A model generated the notes under the pieces. That model did not search any database, was not told the origin of the DNA, and saw nothing but the letters and a program-made list of their open reading frames with translations. A stretch of DNA of 64,000 nt. Origin: Polietes domitor (lineage: Eukaryota; Arthropoda; Insecta; Diptera; Muscidae). Location: NCBI GenBank assembly GCA_947397865.1, contig OX377620.1:91919924-91983923 (forward strand), given 5' to 3'. Below are positions 24,840-35,186 of the stretch, in pieces; position 1 is the stretch's first letter; every line of letters begins with the position of its first letter. The position numbers and the translations under genes were made by a program.

Positions 24840-24915
24840 AAAAAATGCTTCTGGTGGAATTCGAACCCGCCCCTGCTTCTTAAAAGGTCAGGGGATTATT
24901 ATGCATCTTTTGAAT
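24840..24915 (-). repeat. tRNA-like (SINE-type) fragment
   Basis: On the minus strand GCGGGTTCGAATTCCACC resembles a polymerase III B box and T arm, preceded by CCTTTTAAGAAGCAGGG. An A box and acceptor stem could not be confirmed, so a functional tRNA gene is unlikely. Confidence 0.35.
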
Positions 24916-25040
24916 TATCGTCTCGTTTTGACGATAGTTTTCATTTCATACAATTTCAGACATTCAAATTCAAAAATTTGTTTTAAATGTAATAACGAAA
25001 GACATTTGAAACGATATTAAATTTTGTGCAGCTTTTCTTT

Positions 25041-27020
25041 TTATACCCTCCAGGATGGGGGTATATTCATTTTGTCATTCCGTTTGTAACACATTGAAAT
25101 ATTCATGGGAGACCCCATAAAGTATATATTTTCTGGGTCGTGGTAAAATTCTAAGACGATATAGCCATGCCCGTCTGTCCGTCTGTTGAAAGCACGATAG
25201 CGGCCGAACGAAATGAGCTAGGAGGTTCAAACTTTTCCTAAATGTGTCTTATGGTTGTAGATCGGTTGGGATTGAAAGTGGACGAAATCGGCCCAGAGGG
25301 AAAAATTTTTCCCTCACAAGGACTGAAAAAAGGACTGTTTTTTGAACATATTAGCTTGTATTTAGTTGATATTTGCAATGCGCATTCCCTTTATAGCATA
25401 AAAGGGCACCATAGAGTGATTTTTATTTGTAGGGGGCGAAATGGGACAAAAAGGGATAAAAATGGTACCTATCAAACGACAACAGATAGAAACACGAAAT
25501 TTGGCGTGTACATTCCTCTAATAGAGTAGATACATAATATAAAAGTATTTTTTCTAAATTCGTACTTTTAAGTGGGTTAAATAGGGATAGAGGGGTAAAA
25601 ATAGTACCAACCTAACGGTTGCACCTAGAATAATGAAATTCGATATATACATTCCACTGATTGCGTAGACACGTAAAATAAAAGAACTTTCCAAAATTCG
25701 TACTTTTTTGGGTTCAAATGGAAAAAGGGGATAAAAATAGTACCTACCAAATGACAGCAGCTAGAATCATGAAATTCGGAGTACACATTCCTCTGACTGT
25801 GTAGACACGAAAAATAAAAGATTTTTTTCCTAATTCATACTTTCAAGGGATATAATGGGTACAGAGGGATAAAAATAGTACCAACTAAACGAATACAGCT
25901 AGAATGATGAAATTCAGTGAGTACGTCCCTCTAATTGTGTAGATACGTAAAATAAAGAGATTTTAGATATTCGTATTCTTGAGGGGCAAAATTGGAAAAA
26001 GGGGATAAAAATAGTACCAACAAAATGGCCGCTGATAGAATCATGGAATTCTGTGTATACATTCCTCTGACTGCATAGCCACGTAAAATATTTTTTTCCA
26101 AATTCGTTCTTTATTCATGAAGTTGTCTTGTACTGCGTACGTGAGAGATAAGGTATTTTCAAAATTTATACTTTTGAAATTAAAATAGGATGGAAATACA
26201 ACCAACCGAACGACTGTAGCTGAAAATACACTCTCTATCCCCAAATATTTAGAGTATTTATGATTGCTCCCTTATATTTACATTATGAATTGAAGTATTA
26301 TATCCATTATATATGTATAGCATACAAATATTGGTAGCCTTGGCTTATTAATTAAATTTCTTATTTTCATACAGTTAAAATTTGTTGCGGACATTCCTCT
26401 TGTAGCCTGGAAGCACCACAAAAAAAAATAAAAGTTTTAGCGGGCGAAATGGGACAAAAAGGGATAAAATATGGTACCAATGATAGGACAACAGCTAGAA
26501 TCATGAAATTCGGTGTGTACATCCCTCTAATTGCATAGACACGAAAATAGAGGGATTTTTCGAAATTCGTACTTTTAAGGGATATAATTAAAAAGAGGGA
26601 TAAAAATGGGACCTACCAAACCGCTGAAGTTGAAATCATGAAATTCGCTGTGTACATTCTGACTATGAATACTCGAAAAAGGGTTTTTACGAAATTTGTA
26701 CATTTGGGCGGAGAATGGGGCGAATGGGGATATCTTTAAAATTTATACTTTTTTTATCACTTTGTCTGTATCTGAAAATGCTTCTTTCTAATGGCGACTG
26801 ATTGTCGATTTAAACAGTGCGCATAAGTATACATTATAGTTTGAAATAGTAAACAAATATAGTAAATGTGCATAAAAATATCACAATTTTCGTAATATGG
26901 TACTGTACTTCTATGTAAAGTCGACATCCTTTAATCTGCTGGTAATACTGTGGAATGCACTCCGTGGTGGAGGGTATATAAGATTCGGCCCGGCCGAACT
27001 TAACGCCTTCTTACTTGTTT
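25041..27020 (-). mobile_element. Family B element, full-length inverted copy
   Basis: Starts TTATACCCTCCAGGATGGGG and ends GGTGGAGGGTATATAAGATT, then GGCCCGGCCGAACTTAACGC and CTTCTTACTTGTT. Its length (about 1980 bases) and block order match the plus-strand copy at 1039-3026, with only scattered differences in the stretches I compared. Seven or so internal units carry AAATTCGTACTTTT. The two copies are about 22 kb apart in opposite orientation. Confidence 0.8.
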
Positions 27021-27029
27021 TTTTTTTAT

Positions 27030-27240
27030 TTGAACTGGGATATTGTCCTGTCTCAAGACAATTTTGCATCTATATTTAATAGAATGCAAATTTATTTACA
27101 AATGGCACGGTGACATTTATTACTTGGCTGCAGACTACCACGATCATGATTTGGACCATGTCAAAACTCTTTTTAAGTGGCTTCGCAGTGACTTTTCAAC
27201 ATCAAACCCGGCCTCTATAAGAAGATAATTCTCACAATCG
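27030..27240. repeat. Family I repeat copy
   Basis: GAACTGGGATATTGTCCTGT and GAATGCAAATTTATTTACAA, followed by the CTTCGCAGTGACTTTTCAAC block. It begins about ten bases after the end of the B element. Confidence 0.6.
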
Positions 27241-27453
27241 AACGAGAAGCACAACTCACTTGCCGAATTTGCGTTTAAAAAATCGCACCAAGTAGTAAAG
27301 TACACATGACATCTTACAAGCTCATTGAGTTGCATATTTAAGTATGTGTATATGCAGGTATAGTTACCCAGTACTACTTCTGCCGTGCCAACGCTCATTT
27401 GTTTTAGTTTTTTTTTTTCGTTTGTATTTTTTTTGGTCTGTAATCAATATTTG

Positions 27454-27545
27454 ATTTGAACTGGGATATTGTCCTGGCTCAAGACCATTTTGCATCTATA
27501 TTTAATAGAATGCAAATTTATTTACAAATGGCATGGTGACAGCTT
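27454..27545. repeat. Family I repeat, short copy
   Basis: Same first block (GAACTGGGATATTGTCCTGG to CAAATGGCATGGTGACA) in the same orientation as the copy at 27030, about 425 bases away. The second block is absent. Confidence 0.6.
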
Positions 27546-27654
27546 TAAAATAATTAATGTATCGACTTTGCACACAACTAGAATATATCCTTAGAAATGT
27601 TCCTTCCAAATTTCAATACAATATGATGATAAATAAGAAAGTTACAGATTTTAG

Positions 27655-27830
27655 CTACGCAAATCCCAAAAGGAACCACTGTGCGACGACGAGGTGGGCG
27701 GCTCTTCAGCCACACTATCCCGAACAGCAGCAATATTGTCTGCAGTACGATGCCCTACAGACCCGGTTTGCTCAAATCTTTGCACGATTTTTCCGATTGT
27801 ACGCACATTTGGACGATTAAATTGACCGAA
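27655..27830 (-). pseudogene. Mariner-type transposase relic, DNA-binding part
   Basis: The minus strand reads FGQFNRPNVRTIGKIVQRFE, then QTGSV, TADNIAAVRDSVAEEP. This is the second half of the helix-turn-helix region and the linker of an insect mariner-type transposase; compare FYGQFNRPTEAAI and TEENIAAVSASV in the copies at 35.2 and 57.8 kb. It is a different subfamily. Both the start and the catalytic domain are gone, and no terminal repeats were found, so it is an old fragment. Confidence 0.75.
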
Positions 27831-28699
27831 ATTGACAGATTAAAAAAAATAAAAAGACATCTAAGAACACTACTTTAAAATTCCAAAAAATAATTAATGT
27901 AATCATTACGTAAATCAAAATAAAAGAAATAAAATTGTAAAAACTTTAAAAAGCATAACGCGACTATCCCGTATCATATTAATATTTTAGAAGTAAATAA
28001 AATTACCTTAATAACAAGGTATAGCACATTAAAATCGGTCAACTGTTTCAGGAGTTACAGGCAATTGAATGAACGCATCTTTTTGAAAAAATCTTGACAA
28101 TAATGTTGCCAGATCTGGCCAACTTGGGACAGTTTCAAGGTTATCGGAAATTTCAAATTCTAAAAAACACCTCCTGACTGACTGTCCATCAATTTTGTGT
28201 ATATGGTCCACCAAGGCGTAGTGACTTTGGTTTTATTGCGGATCGTAAATTATAGGCAAATTAACATTTACCCTTGAGTTTGTGGCTTGCACCTAGAAAA
28301 AAAGTAGAAGTGAATGAGTGAATGGCGAATTTCCTGTTGTATTTATTGTTTTCAAACAACATAGTATCACATGACTCTAATAAACATAAATACTATTTTA
28401 TTGTCCCCGTCATGACAAGTCGATACTATACGGTGTCATTCATAAGAGGCATCATATGGTGTGAGCAGCCACCCACCCATCATTTAGATTCACCGCCATC
28501 GGCGTCATCAGTGCCACTATGATCAGGAGATGTTCTAGTGGTACTATTGTAGTAGTAGTACTACGACTACGCATCTATTTGTAGATTGGTGGCGCTGTTT
28601 AAGTAAATTAATTAAATCGAATAATCGAAAGTTGTGAAAGTGGTTACTCGATACAAGACATTACTCGGGAGGGGCTAATTATGTATTCGATAGAGAACA
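27831..28699. other. Unique DNA, no gene seen
   Basis: A minus-strand frame of 61 codons (28029-28214) looks protein-like but matches nothing I recognise. A (AGT/GTA)n-like tract lies at 28535-28570. Confidence 0.35.
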
Positions 28700-29225
28700 G
28701 TTACTATCGAAAAAAATCGATATTGCAGCAAATATGAAAATTGCTCAAAAATTCGAAACAAAAATGGACGAAAATGAAAAATCTCGCGAACAATTGGGTA
28801 TTTTTTGAAATTTTTAAGCAATATTTCATATTGCGGTGATATTTCATATTTTCAAATATGAAAAATGCCCTCTTTGACCGATTTTTCATAGATGCATCCC
28901 TGACAACCTGTACTCCATGTTCTCTAGATAAACTGCGAATGCCGGCAACTACTATTCAATTTTTTGGGCAATTTTTCATATAAAATTATCAAATGCTCGG
29001 CGATTTTTTTTTGACATGAACAATTATACAATTTTTAGACGATTTTTCACATGAAAAATTATCCAACTTTTGGACTATTTTTCATTTTTGATTTGGGCGA
29101 TTTTTCATTTATTTTTGGGCATAATTTCATTATCCTTTTTTGTCATTTTTAATTTTTTGACCCAATTTTTGTTTTGTGTGATTTTTCATTTATTATTTTT
29201 TTGGCGATTTTTCATTGGGCGAGTT
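28700..29225. repeat. Degenerate low-complexity repeat
   Basis: The word GCGATTTTTCAT and variants (GCAATTTTTCAT, GACGATTTTTCA, GACTATTTTTCAT) recur irregularly, about ten times, with spacings of roughly 20-50 bases. The 130-codon open frame overlapping it reads this text as Phe/Leu-rich nonsense. Confidence 0.5.
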
Positions 29226-30467
29226 TTTCTGCCGCCTACTTTCTTCAAGAACGCAATTTATACCATTTTTATAATGTTTAAAGCTCTGATCAACCAAGTT
29301 TTTGCACTTATTGCCTATTGTATTTATGTGATATTTTTAATAAGAAAAAAATCGATTACTCGGGTACTCAATAATAGCACACCTCTAGCAATTAGTGCAA
29401 CACTAATTCAAAACGAAAAAAAGCAAAACGCTGAGTATTTAATTGCAAAATGCTATCACTGACCTTGCCAAAATAATTTTGTTCTTCCATTTGTTTGTTT
29501 TGTGCGAATTTCTTTTTTTGCCAGCTTTCCAAGGTCGGCTCGTAGATAACAAACAACAATGCCTCGTGCGTAAATACAAACAAACTGCTAATAAATTATG
29601 TTTAACCATAGAACTCAGCGAGTAGGAAACGAAACGAAATGTCAACATTGAAGCAGTCGATTTTCACACACCCTACAGCTGGATAACTCTACTCAGGAGA
29701 TATTCTGTAAGGAAAGGTATACAAGCTCCATAAGTGCTCATTAGTGTATATTTTACCTATTGAGAAACGCTATCACTGAGAACTAATCGCTCGCCAAATA
29801 ATTTTCATTTTTCGGCGCGTTTTTCCTATCATGTTCAGATGATATCGTCTATGTTATAATTTATTTTCAACAAATTTCGTTATTTGCCAACTTCTCAAGG
29901 TTTTTCCGTATTCAATGGATTGTGCGTAAAAAAACAAAGAAAGTATGCTGTGTTTATGTTTACCAATATGGCGAATAGAAAGTGATTTTAATTGCGGCTG
30001 TGTCGAATCGTGTGCACTCTTCGGCGGTTTTGAAAACGTGAAAAACATTTATGAGGGGGATAGGGAATAATTTTAATTTAATAATTTTAAAAAAGGTGTC
30101 GAATCGAAGAATTAAGGAGACATTAAAAATACTGCTAGACGTCATCTACTTTTCCAAAAATAAGTGCAAAACAAAAATAAGAGGATTTAATACAGTAACG
30201 CTGCGGACATTTATTACGGTGGTATTTATAAGGTATCCGACGATTAGTTCAAGAGGTTACACACAGAATACCAAACTTAATGCACATTCCATATTCTGGT
30301 AGAGAACATTCACATTCTGAGCAGTACAGCTACAAGAACTCATTAAGGGACCTGGGAATGATGCAGAGGAAGAGCAATCCAGCATAATATATGCCAAAAA
30401 ACAGACTAGACATGAAAATAAAAAACAAACTTTGTCTGGAAGTGCCACTATTTTTTAAATTAATGTA
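29226..30467. other. Unique AT-rich DNA, no gene seen
   Basis: No recognisable domain or window repeat. Several 60-80 codon frames overlap on both strands and appear random. Confidence 0.4.
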
Positions 30468-31776
30468 AAGGGTGATTTTTGAGCTATTATCTTTTTGGCA
30501 AAACTGGTTTAAACAGCTGACGCACGTTTCGTGTTTTGTTTCACTGTCGAACATCTTCAGTGTGGTCTATAATTTAACCATGAATCGTCTTACAAACGAA
30601 CAACGCTTGCAAATTATTGCATTTTATTATCAAAATGCGTGCTCTGTTAAGAAAGTTCATCGCGCGCTTCCATTTTATGGTCAGTTTAATCGACCCACTG
30701 AAGCGGCTATTCGGGCTATTGTGACTAAATTTCGCACCAAATTTACATTGTTGGACATTAAACCACCAACATGCTTACGTAGAGTGCGAACTGAAGAAAA
30801 TATCGCAGCTGTATCGGTGTTAATGATGACCATCAATTACACTACTCAACAAAATGAAAAAAATTTCATGTACTCCGGATGCGATAATTTTTTCTGTGTA
30901 GATAACCTTGACATGAGCTCGAAAAACGCAATAAAAATTTTTTTTTCGTTTGGTTTTTTTTTATTTATTTTTTTTAATTTTAAATTTTTTTTGGTTAATT
31001 TGTTTCGTCCGGCATAACTCGGGAACCACTAGCCCGATTTAATTGAATTAAATTTTAAAAAATTTAAAATTACAATTCCCTTAATCTGTTCATATATTGT
31101 TTTCCTATACAAGCAACAGTTTCCAAGTTAAAAATGAATATATAAAGGAAAAAACTTATTTGTTGCCTAAAGATTTAAATTTTTTTTTTAAAAATCCATA
31201 AAAAATCCAAAATGAAAAAAATGTCAAATCTTATTACTTTTACGTAAAGTCACATAACCTATGAGCAAAATGAGACAAAGATCATGAAAATCGATGCACG
31301 CGTTTCGCTTTTATTCGCAATTGAGTAAAGGTATGAATTTCAAAAATTTGCTCGACATATGCACAACTTTGTCTATGGTAAGGTTTTTTCTTTTTTTTTT
31401 GATTCTCAGAATTAACAAAACGGAATAAACAAAGGGTTATTTAATTTTTATGATTGCGTAAGCAAAGTAATAAACGCTAATAAATGTGCGTGAACAATTA
31501 AAAGGAAAAAAGGAAAGGGGACTTTTTTAATTATTTGGGTTTTCCGTTGGCTACCTGTATGATTTTTTTACAGAAATGCAACCCACATTTAAGGGTGGTC
31601 ATTATTCGGAAAATTTAAGACTCACACATGGTGAAACAGGTATGTAGCCACCGTAAAAAAATATACACCCATTTATAAGTACCTGTCAGTAAAATACTAA
31701 ACAATACACAGTATAAATAGGTCTTCATTGATCGATTTTACTCATTCAACAAGTGTCGACGAACGCGATAGTTAAA

Positions 31777-31840
31777 ATGAGCAAACGTTCGCGAGGATTT
31801 GAATGCAATACCAATCCAAATAATTTTTGTTACATGTGCG
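31777..31840 (+). pseudogene. Inverted duplicate of transposase exon 1 start
   Basis: ATG at 31777 opens MSKRSRGFECNTNPNNFCYM on the plus strand, a near copy of the true exon 1 start at 33423 on the other strand. The copy ends within the first CxxC motif, exactly where the left arm meets the transposase 3' end. It shows that the left arm is a duplicate of the right end, not the original left end. Confidence 0.8.
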
Positions 31841-33423
31841 CCATGCTCGTCGCTCACATCGCCCAGGTTGTCCGGAAAGAAGTCCAAGTGCGAGTGTAGA
31901 AAATGTATCTTAAGCGTCATATTTGCTCTAATTTTTTTTATAATTTTGGAGTAGTTGTTCGACGATCTCTCTGTAATTTGAGCTTTTGTTGTTTCCAAGA
32001 AATCCGGAAACAATTTGCCGAAATGAGTTCCAAGCTGCAGCTTCATTTGGTGATAAAATGTGCTCAAACTGTTGGTCTTGCAACAACTTTTTAATTTGCG
32101 GACCGTCGAAAACGCCTTCCTTAATCTTTGCCGATGAAAGGTGAGGAAAAATGGTTTTTAAATAGGCGAACGCTTCGCCATCTTTGTTGATAGCTTTCAC
32201 GAAGTTTTTTATGAGTCCGAGCTTTATGTGAAGAGGTGGGAGAAAAACATTTTCCTTTTTTATGAGTGGTGTATATTTCACGTTGTCGCTGCCGGGGATG
32301 AAGTTAACTCTTTCTGTCCAACTCCTCCTGGTGTAATGATGTTGACGATCGCGGCTGTCCCAAAGGCAGAGAAAACAACAGTACTTTGTGAATCCACCTT
32401 GTAATCCACAAAGGATACCGATAACCTTAAGGTCGGCACAAACTTTCCAATCGTGCCTCTCATAGTTAAGGCACTTTAGTAGATTGTCCATGACTTCGTA
32501 TGTTTCCTTGGTGTCAACGGCATGAGCAATTGGAATCGAAGGTTTCTCGTTGCCGTTGTGCAGTAAAATTGCTTTAAGGCTCTGCTTGTTGCTGTCGATG
32601 AAAAGACGCCACTCTCCTGGATCGTAAGAGTACCCGAGTTCACCAAATAATCCGGGAATGTCCTTACAAAAACAGATGTTGTCTTTTTTTGTGTAGTACC
32701 TTGCGTATGGTTCATGACGCTTCCTGTAGATTGTTGTCACCACACCAGGAGCCAAGAAACCGAACTGTTGCATGCGCGATGCATGCAACTCTGCATCTTC
32801 CTTGGAGAGTTTCAATTCTCTAACCCAATCGTTCAGTTCTGCTTGGGAACATAAGCGTTGACCTCCATGCAATGTATATGTTGACTCGCATTCTGATGTG
32901 GTTTCTACTGTCTCCGGATCTGATGTTGGATGTATCGCCTCATTATTAGATGCCCATCTTGAAACGGACGGTTGCGGGTCCACTGGTTCTTCGCAAAATG
33001 GCACTGGAAAATTCACTGTTGAAACAGCAGCGTAATTCCATCGTATATTTTTTCCCACGTCTGTTTTTGCTAAGACAGAAGTAGCAATCTGTTACATGGC
33101 AAAGCGGAGCTCTCCAAAGCATTGGCATGATGATTCTCGGCTGTCGTCTGAAAGAATTTCAATAATAAGTTATATATGTTCTTGAATTTCGTAATCTACA
33201 CTTACCTTGAGTCAGCTAGCTGTACGTAGCACCTTGGACATAGAGCACTTGGTGTCCACCGCTCATCTATGTTTGAGACCTTTAAATTGAAGCTCTCTTC
33301 AAATGAATCTCTCAATTTAGGTGAAAAACAACGCTTGTTTTTTTCAGAAACGTATTCTCCGCACATGTAACAAAAATTACTTGGATTGGTATTGCATTCA
33401 AATCCTCGCGAACGTTTGCTCAT
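31841..33423 (-). pseudogene. Transposase gene of the CACTA-type element, broken
   Basis: Exon 1 starts at ATG 33423 (MSKRSRGFECN) and has paired CxxC motifs at residues 18/21 and 62/65, probably a zinc-binding domain. It ends at 33206 with donor AAG|GTAAGT. A 58-base intron (33205-33148) ends TTTCTTTCAG. Exon 2 begins in frame and has TDCYFC, then shifts frame in an A run near 33070. The long 376-codon frame follows (GTG-initiated as an open frame, down to 31928), with EWRLFID at residues 149-155, CADLKVI around Asp 209, KYCCFLCLWD at 225-234 and LPPLHIKLGL at 273-282. A second shift, in an A run near 31930, leads to SLKI-like MTLKIHFLHSHLDFF and SDEHG, after which the sequence runs into the left arm, so the C-terminus is missing. 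I recognise this as a multi-copy protein of arthropod and cnidarian genomes usually labelled uncharacterised. Asp 155, Asp 209 and the DFF/SDEHG acidic residues are candidate catalytic positions by inference only. Confidence 0.75.
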
Positions 33424-34550
33424 TTTAACTATCGCGTTCGTCGACACTTCTTGAATGAGTAAAATCGATCAATGAAGACCTATTTATACTGTGTATTGTT
33501 TAGTATTTTACTGACAGGTACTTATAAATGGGTGCATATTTTTTTACGGTGGCTACATACCTGTTTCACCATGTGTGAGTCTTAAATTTTCCGAATAATG
33601 ACCACCCTTAAATGTGGGTTGCATTTCTGTAAAAAAATCATACAGGTAGCCAACGGAAAACCCAAATAATTAAAAAAGTCCCCTTTCCTTTTTTCCTTTT
33701 AATTGTTCACGCACATTTATTAGCGTTTATTACTTTGCTTACGCAATCATAAAAATTAAATAACCCTTTGTTTATTCCGTTTTGTTAATTCTGAGAATCA
33801 AAAAAAAAGAAAAAACCTTACCATAGACAAAGTTGTGCATATGTCGAGCAAATTTTTGAAATTCATACCTTTACTCAATTGCGAATAAAAGCGAAACGCG
33901 TGCATCGATTTTCATGATCTTTGTCTCATTTTGCTCATAGGTTATGTGACTTTACGTAAAAGTAATAAGATTTGACATTTTTTTTCATTTTGGATTTTTT
34001 ATGGATTTAAAAAAAAATTTAAATCTTTAGGCAAAAAATAAGTTTTTTCCTTTATATATTCATTTTTAACTTGAAAACTGTTGCTTGTATAGGAAAACAA
34101 TATATGAACAGATTAAGGGAATTGTAATTTTAAATTTTTTAAAATTTAATTCAATTAAATCGGGCTAGTGGTTCCCGAGTTATGCCGGACGAAACAAATT
34201 AACCAAAAAAAAATTTTTAAAATTTAAAAAAAAAAAAATAAAAAAAATTTTTTATTGCGTTTTTCGAGCTCATGTCAAGGTTATCTACACAGAAAAAATT
34301 ATCGCATCCCGAGTACATTTTGACTGTTGACTAGTGTTATCGATTCGTCGCCGTTCGCAGCAATTGGGCCTCTGTTACTCAAAAACATGGAAATGCCAAA
34401 ATTGAACTAAGCGGATGGACCATTTGAGGCGCAGTCAAGGTCAACATTTGCATGAAATAATCTTCAAACATTAAATTATATGGACAGTACTATCGATTCA
34501 AATAAAGATTTCATGCATTTTTCTGAATTTTATGTGTTTTGCTTGTACAA

Positions 34551-35186
34551 AAAAGTTTGAAATTGGCCAAAAATACCTTCAGAGAAATTATACCTTTAAA
34601 ATAGATTTGGTTATGTTTTTCATTTTCTTTTTTTAAAAAGGCATGACCAATTTGAAAGTTAGTAAAATCAAGAAAAAAGTGTCATATTGAAAATGGTATT
34701 GTGGGAAAACGTATAATCATAATTCAATGAATAAAGTATTGGATATTTCTTTAAAAAAATTCGGTTGTCTTCCACAAATCAAATATTTAGAGTTCAGCTA
34801 TGCTACCTTGTTTCAAAGGAATCAGGCCTTCGGTTTGACATAGTCGTCATAAAAATCTAAGACGATTTAAGATCGGAGTTCGAGGACTTAACGCCCACTT
34901 TAGTTGGTTTGTTGAAATAACATTCCTGTACTAAATATAACTTTAAATGCAAATATATCCATCCATATATAGAAAACGAAAACTCGTATTATGTAAACAA
35001 TTATTTAGCTCAATTAAACATTTATTGATGTTGAACTGGTAAAGATGTGTAATTAATATAATAATTAATTCAATTGTTTTTTTTTGTGGGCATAAATACG
35101 CTATCTGCGAAATATATATATCTTGAAAATTACAATTTGCCTGTTAACAAAATAATCCACATTGAAAAATACTATAATATATGGTA
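34551..35186. other. Unique AT-rich DNA
   Basis: No gene. CTACCTTGTTTCAAAG near 34803 resembles a word in family F (58.8 kb), and 34845-34870 (GTCGTCATAAAAATCTAAGA) resembles the family B right region; both are too short to annotate. Confidence 0.35.

Larger units (their letters stand above)
30840..34336 (-). mobile_element. CACTA-type DNA transposon with about 1 kb inverted arms
   Basis: The 3497-base insertion starts CACTACTCAACA and ends GTTGACTAGTG, i.e. inverted CACTA ends. It is flanked by TTA at 30837-30839 and 34337-34339. The uninterrupted mariner copies have a single site there, confirming a 3-base target duplication. CACTA termini plus a 3-base duplication are the hallmark of the CACTA (EnSpm/CMC) superfamily. 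The left arm (30840-31840) and right arm (33360-34336) are near-identical inverted copies; the 1.5 kb loop between them holds most of one transposase gene on the minus strand. The arms share GGATGCGATAATTTTTTCTG, CATGAGCTCG and GAACCACTAGCCCGATTTAA. Confidence 0.85.
30468..34550 (+). mobile_element. Mariner-type element split by a CACTA-type insertion
   Basis: After a TA it begins AAGGGTGATTTTTGAGC. The transposase starts at ATG 30580 (MNRLTNEQRLQIIAFYYQNA) and carries the DNA-binding region through TEENIAAVSV. A 4-base deletion relative to the copies at 35.2 and 57.8 kb shifts the frame. At 30839 the CACTA element interrupts, and the mariner resumes at 34340 with TCGATTCGTCGCCGTTC, ACATGGAAATGCCAAAATTG and GCGGATGGACCATTTGAGG. 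The joined sequence has the same internal deletion as the other two copies (the catalytic core is missing). Its 5' leader differs from theirs, so it is a sister subfamily. The far right terminal repeat is not found. Confidence 0.8.

Noticed and set aside
24840..24915. Possible tRNA gene from the GGGTTCGAATTCC box
   Set aside because: I could not fold an acceptor stem or find an A box at the right distance.
27030..27545. Two family I copies in direct orientation considered as the LTRs of a short retroelement
   Set aside because: The second copy is much shorter, has no TG...CA ends, and the interior has no primer-binding site or polypurine tract.
29070..29462. A 130-codon Phe/Leu-rich frame considered as a membrane protein
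   Set aside because: It lies on degenerate GATTTTTCAT repeats, which translate to Phe-rich text in any frame.
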